Below are positions 24,986 through 33,590 of a stretch of 64,000 bases of DNA, one piece after another (within the stretch, counting starts at the first letter, position 1; every line of letters starts with the position of its first letter). Location of the stretch: contig NZ_CABFMQ020000142.1 of assembly GCF_901905185.1 (NCBI RefSeq), positions 1 to 64,000 on the forward strand. The letters are read 5' to 3'. The DNA is from Methylocella tundrae. Lineage in GTDB: Bacteria > Pseudomonadota > Alphaproteobacteria > Rhizobiales > Beijerinckiaceae. The position numbers were made by a program, and so were the translations under genes. The notes below the pieces were generated by a model, which saw only the letters and a program-made list of their open reading frames with translations, did no database searches and had not been told where the DNA came from.

Positions 24986-27400
24986 ATGCGGCTTATTGCC
25001 CGTTTTCTCGGTTTCATCTTCGCGACCGCGGCGATTTTCTTCGTCGTGGCGGCTTGCGCCGCTGGACTGGTCATTTGGAATTTTGAGAAAGATCTTCCTG
25101 ATTACACGCAGTTGAAGAACTACGAGCCAAAGGTCATGACGCGGGTTCACGCCGGCGACGGATCTCTGCTTGCCGAATATGCGCGCGAGCGGCGCCTTTA
25201 CCTTCCGAGCGCGGCTATTCCGCCGCTCGTGAAGGACGCCTTCATATCCGCGGAAGACAAGAATTTTTATCATCACGCCGGCGTCGATCCGGAAGGTATT
25301 TTGCGCGCCACTCTGGTTCTCGTGCAGGGTGAAAAGCACGTGCAGGGCGCCTCGACGATCACGCAGCAGGTCGCCAAGAATTTCCTCCTGACCAACGAGC
25401 GGTCTTTCGAGCGCAAGATCAAGGAAGCGCTTCTGGCGTTCCGCATCGAAGGCGCCTATTCGAAGGAAAAAATTCTCGAGCTTTACCTGAATGAGATTTA
25501 TCTTGGACTGGGCAATTACGGAGTCGCCGCCGCGGCTCTGAATTACTTTGGCAAGTCGGTCAACGAGCTGACCGTCGCGCAGGCCGCCTATCTCGCCGCT
25601 CTGCCCAAGGCCCCGAATAATTATCACCCCTTCCTCAAGCGTGAGCGGGCGATCGAACGGCGCAACTGGGTCATCGATCGGATGGTCGAAAACGGCTATG
25701 TATCGCGCGCCGACGGAGAGAAGGCCAAGACCGAGCCTTTGGGCGTCAATCCGCGCGTGCTCTCGCCGAACGCTCTGTCCGCCGGCTTCTTTGCCGAGGA
25801 AGTGCGCCGCGAATTGAATGACCGCTACGGCGAAAAGAAGCTTTACGAGGGCGGTCTTTCGGTCCGCACGACGCTTGATCCGAAGATGCAGCTGATGGCG
25901 CGCCGCGCGCTGGTCGACGGCCTCGTTCGTTATGATGAGGCGCATGGCTTCCGCGGCCCGATGCGTCATATCGACATCAGTCAGGATTGGGGCGTCGCCC
26001 TTGCCGACGTGCCGGCCCTCGGCGACGTCGGATCATGGCGGCTGGCCGTTGTCATCGACGCCAATGAGAATGGCGCGCGCATCGGCCTGCAGCCACGGCG
26101 GGAAAAATCGGGTGAAATCGAACGCGAACGCGAGCTTGCAACGCTCGCCAGCAACGTGGGCTTGCATTGGACGCGGGGCGTCGGCTCGCGATCCTCGCTG
26201 ACCCCTGGCGACGTCATCTATGTCGATCCGGTCGACGGCAGGCCCGGACAGTATCGCCTGCGTCAGATTCCAGAAGTCAGCGGCGCCATCATCGCGATGG
26301 ATCCCTACACCGGCCGCGTGTTCGCCATGGTCGGAGGATTCTCCTTCGATCAGTCCGAGTTCAACCGAGCGACGCAGGCGCTGCGGCAGCCCGGTTCATC
26401 GTTCAAACCCTTCGTCTACGCGACCGCGCTCGACAATGGCTACACCCCGTCCTCGATCGTTCTCGACGCTCCGATCGAAATCGATCAGGGGGCGGGCCTT
26501 GGCGTTTGGCGGCCGGAAAACTTCGAAGGCAAGTCGAGCGGCCCGCATACCTTGCGCTATGGCGTCGAACACTCGATCAATCAGATGACCGTGCGCCTCG
26601 CCCGCGACGTCGGCATGCCATTGATTGCGGAATACGCCAAGCGGTTTGGCATCTATGATGATTTGCCGCCCTATCTGTCGATGTCGCTCGGCTCCGGCGA
26701 AACGACGCTTTTGCGCATGACCACCGCCTATTCGATGCTGGCCAATGGCGGCAAGCGGATCAAGCCGACGCTGATCGACCGCATCCAGGACCGCTGGGGC
26801 CACACGATCTATCGCCACGACGAGCGCATCTGCGAGGGCTGCGACGCGGATAAATGGGAAAATCAGCCTGAGCCGAAACTGATCGATAAGCGTGAGCAGG
26901 TGCTGGACCCCCTGACAGCCTATCAGATCACCTCGATCATGGAGGGCGTCATCCAGCGCGGGACGGGGCAGTCGATCAAGGCCGTCGGCAAGCACCTCGC
27001 CGGCAAAACCGGCACGACCAATGAGGCGAAGGATCTCTGGTTTGTCGGCTATTCGCCCGACCTTACGGTTGGCGTCTTCATGGGCTACGACCAGCCGCGC
27101 TCGCTTGGCGATTCCGCCCAAGCCGCGCAATATACGGCGCCAATCTTCCGCGACTTCATGACGATGGCGCTGAAAGACAAGCCCGATGTGCCATTCCGCG
27201 TGCCGCCGGGCATCAAACTGATCTCGGTCGACGCCAGAACAGGCATGCGCTCAAGCGGCTCCGGCACAATCCTTGAGGCGTTCAAGCCAGGCACGGCGCC
27301 GCCTGACTCCTATGCAACGAGCGACGCCTCGCCGCGCGCGCAGTCCGTCAATCCGGACGCCGATCGCGTCGTCGGAACAGGGACGGGCGGGCTGTATTAA
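24986..27400 (+). CDS. mrcA: Penicillin-binding protein 1A
   Basis: The 804-residue bifunctional class A PBP polymerises glycan strands and cross-links peptides. A cytoplasmic stub and one membrane helix (about 8-32) are followed by the GT51 domain with FISAEDKNFYHHAGVD, GASTITQQVAKN, RKIKEALLAFRIE and ILELYLNEIYLG. An OB-like insertion (about 320-420) precedes the transpeptidase domain, which has the nucleophile in PGSSFKPF (about 471), the SxN motif in EHSINQM and the KTGTT motif (about 674). The amiC-mrcA-prfB order is familiar in Rhizobiales, but here an accessory patch separates mrcA from prfB. Confidence 0.95.
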   Translation: MRLIARFLGFIFATAAIFFVVAACAAGLVIWNFEKDLPDYTQLKNYEPKVMTRVHAGDGSLLAEYARERRLYLPSAAIPPLVKDAFISAEDKNFYHHAGVDPEGILRATLVLVQGEKHVQGASTITQQVAKNFLLTNERSFERKIKEALLAFRIEGAYSKEKILELYLNEIYLGLGNYGVAAAALNYFGKSVNELTVAQAAYLAALPKAPNNYHPFLKRERAIERRNWVIDRMVENGYVSRADGEKAKTEPLGVNPRVLSPNALSAGFFAEEVRRELNDRYGEKKLYEGGLSVRTTLDPKMQLMARRALVDGLVRYDEAHGFRGPMRHIDISQDWGVALADVPALGDVGSWRLAVVIDANENGARIGLQPRREKSGEIERERELATLASNVGLHWTRGVGSRSSLTPGDVIYVDPVDGRPGQYRLRQIPEVSGAIIAMDPYTGRVFAMVGGFSFDQSEFNRATQALRQPGSSFKPFVYATALDNGYTPSSIVLDAPIEIDQGAGLGVWRPENFEGKSSGPHTLRYGVEHSINQMTVRLARDVGMPLIAEYAKRFGIYDDLPPYLSMSLGSGETTLLRMTTAYSMLANGGKRIKPTLIDRIQDRWGHTIYRHDERICEGCDADKWENQPEPKLIDKREQVLDPLTAYQITSIMEGVIQRGTGQSIKAVGKHLAGKTGTTNEAKDLWFVGYSPDLTVGVFMGYDQPRSLGDSAQAAQYTAPIFRDFMTMALKDKPDVPFRVPPGIKLISVDARTGMRSSGSGTILEAFKPGTAPPDSYATSDASPRAQSVNPDADRVVGTGTGGLY

Positions 27401-27464
27401 GACTTGGCAACTCCTGGACCACTAGGACTACATCTTAGTATGAATTCCTCCCAAGGCGGTGGAT

Positions 27465-28145
27465 ATGTTCATAGATCGAGAATCCAACGTTAGCGGCGGT
27501 GATGGAGGAGAATGGCCGGCGTTGATTCTGGAGAACACCCGCGAGCGACTTGGTTATTCGCCGCGTGAAGATCGAGTTGACGGCTGGTTTAATGCCGCGC
27601 ATTCGAGTGGGAATTCAACGCGCCGGTATGATTTTTCCGTTTCCTGGGCGAACGGGAAACCAAAGCCGGATGATGTTGTGCTTTCAATTCGCGCCAGGAG
27701 TGATGATCCATACCAGCGAATTAAAGGGACCGCGCCAGAAAACCTCTTCGACTTAAAAGTTGTGGCGCTCAAAAAAGCCCGCGCTTGGCGCGACGAGAAG
27801 AGAATAGAGCAAGCCGAGCTTCATCGCCTAATAAATGTAAAGTCTATCGTGATCAAGGCGGAGCCCCGCTGGTACCGTCCAAAATACGACCCGATATACG
27901 AAGCGTATCTAATGAACGGCTGGTTGTTTTACCAGCCGAGTCAGTTTGGCGACGCCGTTCCAAAAGAATGGCTGCAGGGGTTGTTAATCGGAACAAATAA
28001 TGAATCGACCGCGAAGCTTCTGTTACGCGAATTAGGTTCCTTCGGCGAGCATGCGGAGTCAATCGCAGAAAAAGCGCGGGAAGGTGCTACCTACGACGAA
28101 ATCGAAGCGCAGTTTCGGGCGCTCGACGATGAGGATCAAGCCTAG
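27465..28145 (+). CDS. Unrecognised 226-residue protein
   Basis: I do not recognise this gene. The ATG at 27465 follows AAGGCGG by about 6 nt. The product is soluble-looking, with no signal peptide or membrane segment and many charged and aromatic residues. A YDFSVSWANGKPKPDDVVLSI segment starts near residue 56, an aromatic stretch WYRPKYDPIYEAYLMNGWLF lies near 140, and a helical acidic end follows. Base composition is less GC-rich than in the flanking mrcA and prfB genes, and the codon use differs, suggesting transfer. It sits alone in the mrcA-prfB gap, upstream of a decayed MNT/HEPN module. It could be a remnant accessory or phage-type gene, but there is no evidence for a function. Confidence 0.6.
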   Translation: MFIDRESNVSGGDGGEWPALILENTRERLGYSPREDRVDGWFNAAHSSGNSTRRYDFSVSWANGKPKPDDVVLSIRARSDDPYQRIKGTAPENLFDLKVVALKKARAWRDEKRIEQAELHRLINVKSIVIKAEPRWYRPKYDPIYEAYLMNGWLFYQPSQFGDAVPKEWLQGLLIGTNNESTAKLLLRELGSFGEHAESIAEKAREGATYDEIEAQFRALDDEDQA

Positions 28146-28235
28146 ACGAATAAGTGGCCACCCGAGCCAAGATTTTTGACCCAAAGACCCATCAGTATCA
28201 CAAAGGCGCGAGATACCTCGTCAGAGAGGCTACTA

Positions 28236-28255
28236 AGGAGGCATCTTTGGCGTAA
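28236..28255 (+). repeat. Stray copy of the prfB frameshift sequence
   Basis: AGGAGGCATCTTTG at 28236-28249 is identical to 28854-28867 in prfB. The match extends to 18 of 20 bases (CTRAGGAGGCATCTTTGRCG, where R marks the two transitions). No release-factor coding sequence surrounds this copy. It may be a recombination scar or a duplication made when the accessory patch was acquired. A chance 14-nt identity of this kind within one window is unlikely. Confidence 0.6.
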
Positions 28256-28286
28256 ATCCCTCGCGCATGCCGTGCCGAAATGTGTC

Positions 28287-28367
28287 TTAGTGAGCACGCG
28301 TGGATCGCGTGCCCCGTGCTGCCTCATCAATGATGTGACGCAGGCAGCGGACCGGAGTTTGGCGCAT
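28287..28367 (-). pseudogene. Stub of a HEPN (DUF86-like) toxin gene
   Basis: A 26-codon frame starts with an ATG overlapping the TGA of the MNT gene and encodes MRQTPVRCLRHIIDEA followed by about ten unrelated residues and a stop. The LRHIIDEA segment resembles the first helix of DUF86/HEPN toxins, whose genes normally overlap a minimal nucleotidyltransferase antitoxin gene in this way. No more of the usual ~110-residue HEPN protein is found. The identification rests on position and about 15 residues, so it is tentative. Confidence 0.45.
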
Positions 28368-28663
28368 CAGAAAATCCGGATGGCCTCACTCTCGATCGCG
28401 GAACGGTAGAATTTGACGGGGCCCTTGCGGGTTCCGTAATTGACGCGATGGCCACAGGCCCGTTCCGGAGCCTCGTGGGCGCCGACGAAATGGTTGAGGT
28501 TGTAAAAATCCTCGAAGGCCGGGTCGACGAACACGTCAACATCGGAACCCTCCCGCGCCTCGTCGCGGGCATGGGAGCCGAAGAGGTAGAGCGCTCCGAC
28601 GCCATGGGCCCAGAGCTGAGGCTCGACCGCTTTGAGTTTCGCGATGACTTCGGCGCGTTTCAT
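28367..28663 (-). CDS. Minimal nucleotidyltransferase (MntA-like antitoxin)
   Basis: The 98-residue protein is a stand-alone pol-beta-type nucleotidyltransferase. The start at ATG 28663 gives MKRAEVIAKLKAVEPQL, and a longer frame upstream is not needed. The signature GSHARDEAREGSDVDVFVD (residues 34-52) contains the G-S-x10-D-x-D metal-binding motif. In MNT/HEPN toxin-antitoxin pairs such proteins AMPylate and silence a HEPN ribonuclease. Here the expected downstream HEPN gene is only a stub, so this may be an orphaned antitoxin. It lies on the opposite strand to mrcA and prfB. Confidence 0.82.
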   Translation of the reverse strand: MKRAEVIAKLKAVEPQLWAHGVGALYLFGSHARDEAREGSDVDVFVDPAFEDFYNLNHFVGAHEAPERACGHRVNYGTRKGPVKFYRSAIESEAIRIF

Positions 28664-28796
28664 AGCGTATCTTAACCTAAATTTGTCCTTCGAACCATGG
28701 GACGCAGCCGCCCATTTACATCGCGGGTCCGCCACCCTATGTTCCCGCCATCTCGGGGCGCAAGCGTCGCTCCCTCACCAGAAAGTTCTCAAAGAC

Positions 28797-29928
28797 ATGC
28801 GCGCCGAAGCTGAAGGGTTGGTTCAAGCCATCAAGCAATCCATGGGATTGCTGAGGAGGCATCTTTGACGTCGATGTCGCTCATCGCCGCCTTGCTGAAC
28901 TGAACGCCAAGGTCGAAGATCCAAATCTTTGGAACGACGCTGAGGCCGCGCAGAAAATCATGCGCGAGCGGACCGAACTTGAAGACCGGCTCGGCTCGAT
29001 CAAGCGCTTCGACAACGAACTCGAAGACGCCGTCACGCTTGTCGAACTCGCCGAGGCGGAAGAAGATTCCGCTACCGAAAAGGAGGCGATCGACCAGCTG
29101 AAAAGCCTCAAAGTCGAGGCCGAGCGGCGCCAGATCGAGGCGCTTTTATCGGGCGAGGTCGATTCGAACGACACCTATGTCGAAGTTCACGCGGGAGCCG
29201 GGGGCACCGAGAGCTGCGACTGGGCGCGCATGCTGTTTCGCATGTATGCGCGCTGGGCCGAGCGCCACAAGTTCAAGGTCGAGATCATCGAAGAAACGGC
29301 GGGCGATGAAGCGGGCCTCAAGTCTGGCACGCTTCTGGTCAAGGGCCATAACGCTCATGGCTGGGCCAAGACCGAATCGGGCGTGCATCGGCTCGTGCGC
29401 ATCTCGCCGTTCGATTCCAACGCTCGGCGGCATACGAGCTTCGCCTCCGTGTGGGTCTATCCCGTTATCGACGACAAGATCGACATCGATGTCAAGGAAA
29501 GCGATTGCCGCATCGACACCTATCGCTCATCTGGAGCCGGCGGCCAGCACATCAACACGACCGATTCCGCTGTGCGCATCACCCATATTCCGTCCGGTAT
29601 CGTCGTCGCCTGTCAGGGCGAACGCTCGCAACACAAGAACAAGGCGACCGCCTGGAACATGTTGCGCGCGAGACTTTATGAGCAGGAATTGGAGCGTCGC
29701 GAGGCGGCCGCCAACGCCACTGAAGCATCAAAGACCGAAATCGGCTGGGGACATCAGATCCGCTCCTATGTGCTGCAGCCCTACCAGTTGGTGAAAGACC
29801 TCCGCACGGGCGCAACGTCCGGAACGCCAGATGATGTGCTGGACGGCGACCTAGATCCCTTCATGGAGGCGGCGCTGGCGCAGAAGCTCTCCGGAGGAGC
29901 CCCAATCGCGGTGGAAGACGTCGATTAG
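28797..29928 (+). CDS. prfB: Peptide chain release factor 2 (with +1 programmed frameshift)
   Basis: RF2 releases the peptide at UGA and UAA. Translation starts at ATG 28797 (MRAEAEGLVQAIKQSM) and meets an in-frame UGA at 28866-28868. It continues in the +1 frame to 29928, giving about 376 residues, the normal RF2 length. The stop-recognition motif SPF (about residue 203) identifies RF2 rather than RF1. The catalytic GGQ lies in SGAGGQHINT (about residue 248). A frame starting at an internal ATG (28960) would lose about 54 residues of domain 1. Low RF2 favours the shift, giving autoregulation. An accessory patch separates it from mrcA. Confidence 0.95.
28854..28870 (+). promoter_or_regulatory. 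RF2 programmed +1 frameshift site
   Basis: The internal Shine-Dalgarno AGGAGG (28854-28859) is three bases before the slippery CTT TGA C (28863-28869). This is the canonical prfB arrangement. The in-frame UGA is itself read by RF2, so slow termination when RF2 is scarce lets the ribosome slip forward and make more RF2. Confidence 0.95.
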
Positions 29929-29970
29929 ATCCGGTCACAAAAATCTGCGCGCATTCATGTATTTTGATGC

Positions 29971-30819
29971 ATGAATCCCAAGATCAAGGCTGCAAACATG
30001 CCCGCCGCGAGAGAACGAATTTTCAACGTGCCGGGAGTGGTCCTCGGGCTCGTCGCGATCCTCGTGATCATCCAGGCGATCTGCGATCTGGTTTCGCCGC
30101 TGGCGCACTTCAAAACTCTCGCGCTCTTCGCCTTTGTGCCGGGGCGCTTCACTTTCGCCTTCAATCCCGACCTCGTCACAGCCGCCTTGAACGCGACGGC
30201 AGGGACCGACGAAGACGCTTCGCAATTGGCGGTGTTTTTCCTCGGAGACGGCCGGCCGCTCTGGTGGACCCCGCTCACTTACGCCTTCCTGCATGGCGGC
30301 TGGGCCCATGTCGGCATGAACAGCCTCTGGCTCGTTGCTTTCGGCTCCGCCGTGGCGCGTCGGTTCGGGAATGGCCGGTTTCTGATGTTTTGCGCCGTCT
30401 GCGCCGTCGCGGGAGCGTTGACGCAGTTCCTCACGCATATGGCGGATTTGCAGCCAGTCGTCGGCGCCTCCGCCGTAGTGTCCGGCGCTATGGCGGCGGT
30501 GGTGCGCTTTGCGTTCCAACCAGGCGCGCCGCTCGGGTCCGCCTTCAGCTTCGTGGAACGCGGCGACCACACCTATCGGCTGCCGGCGCTTCCGCTGAGA
30601 GAGATCTTCTCCAACCGCAACGCGGTCATTTTTCTCATACTCTGGTTTTTCGCGAACTTCCTGTCAGGGGTCTTTCCGCAGACAATGGGCATGCCTGGCG
30701 CATCGATCGCCTGGGAAGCTCACATCGGCGGTTTTCTCGCCGGATTATTGGGGTTTCGGTGGTTCGATCCGCCGCCGCCTATCGCCCGGGACAAGCTGCC
30801 GCCCGTCAGCCCGCTCTAG
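29971..30819 (+). CDS. Rhomboid family intramembrane serine protease
   Basis: The 282-residue membrane protein has about six to seven hydrophobic segments and rhomboid motifs. These are LTYAFLHGGWAHVGMNSLWLVAFG (HxxxN type), the catalytic serine in VVGASAVVSG, and the catalytic histidine in EAHIGGFLAGLLG. A long loop after the first membrane segment and an insertion near residues 180-205 are common in alphaproteobacterial members. It cleaves membrane-anchored proteins within the bilayer; the substrates are unknown. It follows prfB after 42 bp and may share its transcript. Confidence 0.88.
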   Translation: MNPKIKAANMPAARERIFNVPGVVLGLVAILVIIQAICDLVSPLAHFKTLALFAFVPGRFTFAFNPDLVTAALNATAGTDEDASQLAVFFLGDGRPLWWTPLTYAFLHGGWAHVGMNSLWLVAFGSAVARRFGNGRFLMFCAVCAVAGALTQFLTHMADLQPVVGASAVVSGAMAAVVRFAFQPGAPLGSAFSFVERGDHTYRLPALPLREIFSNRNAVIFLILWFFANFLSGVFPQTMGMPGASIAWEAHIGGFLAGLLGFRWFDPPPPIARDKLPPVSPL

Positions 30820-30884
30820 TCAATGTACGCGCTCGAGAGAGCCGCCTCTTTCGCCAGATTCGGAAAAGATGTTCGGAGCTGATC

Positions 30885-32153
30885 TCAGCCCAATAGGCGC
30901 CGCGCTCGGGGTTTTACGCTTCGCCGGAATGTCGCGACGATTTCAAGATGCGGCGAGTAGCGAAACTGATCGACCGGCAGAACACGCTCGAGCGCATAGC
31001 CGCCTGAGCAAAGGATAGCGGCGTCGCGCGCGAAAGTTTGCGTATTGCAGGACACCGCCACGATGACAGGAACGCGGGACTTGGCGATTGCGCGCGCCTG
31101 AAGTTCGGCCCCTGCGCGCGGAGGATCGAAGATGACGGCGTCGAAAGGCGCTAATTCCTCGGCGCTCAGAGGGCGTCGAAACAGATTGCGCGTCTCGATC
31201 GTGACCGGCCGCAAGGCTGCGCTGCGCGCGGCCTTGGCGAGGGCGTCGAGCGCCGGCCCATCGGCGTCGATCGCGTGGACTGGCGCGAACGCCGCGAGCC
31301 GCAGCGAAAACGTGCCGACGCCGGCAAAAAGATCAGCGATCCGGCTCGCTCCTGTCAGCGCGGCGCAGACCTCCTCTGCGAGCGCCGCTTCGCCTGCTTC
31401 CGTCGCCTGCAAAAACGCACCGGGCGGAACGGCGACCATCGCTTTGCCCATGAGGACGACAGGCGGACGCTGCACGGTGACGATCGCGCCATGATTTGAA
31501 AGGCGCGCGAGATCGTGGCGCAAGGCAAATCTGACGAGCCGTTGCGTCTCGTCTTCGTTCAGCGGCCCGTGGCCCTTGAGATCGACGTCGAGGCCTGATG
31601 CTGTCGCCGTCATCAAAATGTCGAGCGGCCTGCCGGAGGCGGCGAGGATTTGCGCCAACGCCCGCGCAATCTGTGGCGCCTCCTGCAGTGACGGGGCGAG
31701 TACAGGGCAGCCTTCGATCTCGACGATTTTGTGCGCTCGCGCCTCCATGAAGCCCGTTATTGCGCGGCCGGACGCGTCAGTGCGGGCGTGAAATGTTGCG
31801 CGGCGTCGGCCCGCTCCATGCGCATCCCTAAGCGGTTCAGCTTTGGCTTTGATCCCAGCCTGCCGCATTGCGTCCGCCAGCAGGCCTTGCTTCCATTGCG
31901 CATAGGGCTGCTCGGCCAGCGTTTGCACGGCGCAGCCGCCGCAGGCCGAAAAGTAGCGACAGATGGGTCGAATGCGGTCGGGGCTCGCAGTCCTGATTTC
32001 GACGAGCTTGCCGCGCGAGCCATCCACTTCGGCGATGATGGTTTCGCCAGGCAGGGCGTAGGGCACGAAGACCGTTCCGTCCGGGCCGCGCGAGAGGCCT
32101 TCGCCACGCTGCCCAAGCCCCTCGATTTGAAGCCGCGCATTGAAACTGATCAT
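30885..32153 (-). CDS. TrmA/RlmD-type RNA uracil-C5 methyltransferase
   Basis: The 422-residue enzyme belongs to the RumA/TrmA family that methylates C5 of uracil in rRNA or tRNA. It has an N-terminal TRAM-like part (GQRGEGLSRGPDGTVFVPYALPGE) and an iron-sulfur cluster signature C-x5-CGGC in CRYFSACGGC. The SAM site is in RIADLFAGVGTFSL, followed by DPPRAGAE and the catalytic cysteine in VSCNTQTFARD. The exact target base is not predictable; alphaproteobacterial members include RlmD-like enzymes. Its start overlaps the tlyA stop (ATGA), so the two are co-translated. Confidence 0.88.
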   Translation of the reverse strand: MISFNARLQIEGLGQRGEGLSRGPDGTVFVPYALPGETIIAEVDGSRGKLVEIRTASPDRIRPICRYFSACGGCAVQTLAEQPYAQWKQGLLADAMRQAGIKAKAEPLRDAHGAGRRRATFHARTDASGRAITGFMEARAHKIVEIEGCPVLAPSLQEAPQIARALAQILAASGRPLDILMTATASGLDVDLKGHGPLNEDETQRLVRFALRHDLARLSNHGAIVTVQRPPVVLMGKAMVAVPPGAFLQATEAGEAALAEEVCAALTGASRIADLFAGVGTFSLRLAAFAPVHAIDADGPALDALAKAARSAALRPVTIETRNLFRRPLSAEELAPFDAVIFDPPRAGAELQARAIAKSRVPVIVAVSCNTQTFARDAAILCSGGYALERVLPVDQFRYSPHLEIVATFRRSVKPRARRLLG

Positions 32154-32911
32154 CGCCGACTGGCGCCGATGAGAAATTCGCGATTGCCGTCGCCGCCTTC
32201 GATCGGGGATGGAATGAGTCCTTCGACGCGCCAGCCGAGCGATTGGACCAGATCTTTGATCCGGGCGCAGACCTCCTCATGCATGGCTCTGTCCTTGACG
32301 AGGCCTTTGACGAGATGCGCGCGACCGGCTTCGAATTGCGGTTTGATCAAAGCGATGAGCTTGGCGTCTGCCGCCGCCAGCCGGGCGACCGCCGGAAGCA
32401 CGAGCGCCAGCGAAATGAAGCTCACATCGATCGTGACGAGCCGTGGCGGGCGGGGCAGGGCGTTTGCTTCGAGGCTTCTTACATCGGTCGCCTCGCGCGA
32501 CTCGACGCGTGGATCGCGTGCGATTTCGGCGCGCAACTGGCCACGCCCGACATCGACGGCGAAAACATGCGCTGCGCCACGGGTCAGAAGGACATGGGTG
32601 AAGCCCCCGGTCGAGGCGCCGACGTCGAGACACACGAGGCCAGAGGGATCGAAGCCGAAGGCGTCAAGCGCCGCGGCGAGTTTGACGCCGCCGCGCGATA
32701 CCCAGGGGTATGGCGCCGAAGCTTCGACATGAGCGCCCGCGTCGACCGGCTCGGAGGCTTTGCGCAGTGTTTTGCCATCGACGCTGACCCGGCCAGCTGC
32801 AATCGCCTCCTGCGCTTTGGCGCGGCTGTCGAACAGTTTTCGCTCGACAAGGGCGACGTCCGCGCGCGGACGGGCGCCGGCCGTCGCTCCGCTTTTGGGC
32901 TTTTGTTTCAT
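32150..32911 (-). CDS. tlyA: TlyA family rRNA (cytidine-2'-O)-methyltransferase
   Basis: The 253-residue protein has an N-terminal S4 RNA-binding domain (ADVALVERKLFDSRAKAQEAIAAGRVSVDG) and a C-terminal FtsJ-like Rossmann methyltransferase domain. The latter shows CLDVGASTGGFTHVLL (SAM motif), VYAVD-type HVFAVDVGRGQL, and KPQFEAGR. TlyA methylates rRNA 2'-hydroxyls in other bacteria. Many alphaproteobacteria carry tlyA directly after dxs; here a PsiE-like gene intervenes. Confidence 0.9.
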   Translation of the reverse strand: MKQKPKSGATAGARPRADVALVERKLFDSRAKAQEAIAAGRVSVDGKTLRKASEPVDAGAHVEASAPYPWVSRGGVKLAAALDAFGFDPSGLVCLDVGASTGGFTHVLLTRGAAHVFAVDVGRGQLRAEIARDPRVESREATDVRSLEANALPRPPRLVTIDVSFISLALVLPAVARLAAADAKLIALIKPQFEAGRAHLVKGLVKDRAMHEEVCARIKDLVQSLGWRVEGLIPSPIEGGDGNREFLIGASRR

Positions 32912-32959
32912 CGGACGGAGTTCAAGGGATCTTCATCCGCTTTGCTCGGAAGCTTTGGT

Positions 32960-33487
32960 TCAGGACGCATGTGGCGATTCTGCCTCCGCATCCTCGCGAG
33001 AGTCTTGCTGGCGCACCAGCCAATAAACACAACCAAGCGACAAGGCCGCAAAAGCAAGAGCGGCGATGGTCATGGGAGCGGTCTCCGTCAGGTCGATAAT
33101 GATGAATTTTCGAGCCAGGGCGAGGAGAGCGATCAAGATCACGGTCCGCAGTTGAACGATGCTCCTTTTGCGGTGAAGGATGCTGAGGATCGTGTGGTTG
33201 AACTCCATGGCGATCAGCACTGTCATGATCATGCCGAAAATGCTCTGGAAGACGGTGTGATCAACCGGCTCCAAACCCTTGAGGTAAAGGTCCCTCGCTA
33301 CGGCCCAGACGAGATCGATGACGGCGATGATGATGACAGCGCCGGTGAGGGCGGTGAGGATCAGGGCGATCGCCTGCTCGAACCAGCCGTAAAGACCAAG
33401 GCTATGCCAATTTTCCGCGGTTTCCTTAAACAACCGGAAACGCCGCACCCGTGGCCCGCGTTCATTCGGAGCGATATGTTCGATCAT
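32960..33487 (-). CDS. PsiE-like phosphate-starvation-inducible membrane protein
   Basis: The 175-residue protein has about four membrane segments. Typical PsiE-family sequence includes LIAMEFNHTILSILHRKRSIVQLRTVILIALLALARKFIIIDL read over residues 95-137. The function of PsiE is unknown; in E. coli it is induced by phosphate starvation. The gene lies between tlyA and dxs on the same strand. No Pho box was identified in the ~100-bp space upstream. Confidence 0.8.
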   Translation of the reverse strand: MIEHIAPNERGPRVRRFRLFKETAENWHSLGLYGWFEQAIALILTALTGAVIIIAVIDLVWAVARDLYLKGLEPVDHTVFQSIFGMIMTVLIAMEFNHTILSILHRKRSIVQLRTVILIALLALARKFIIIDLTETAPMTIAALAFAALSLGCVYWLVRQQDSREDAEAESPHAS

Positions 33488-33590
33488 GGCCTACAGGACC
33501 TGATGGCTGCGGCGGCGGCAACCAGCATCCGCTCGCGGCGAGCATAGGACCCGATTCAGCAGGCCGCCAAGCGCGAAAAGGTCGCCAGCC

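Noticed and set aside
24968..25969. 333-codon minus-strand frame inside mrcA
   Set aside because: It is antisense to the GT51 domain of PBP1A; the apparent frame follows from mirrored codon bias.
28236..28255. A second functional frameshift site
   Set aside because: No release-factor or other long frame passes through it, so only the sequence similarity to the prfB site is notable.
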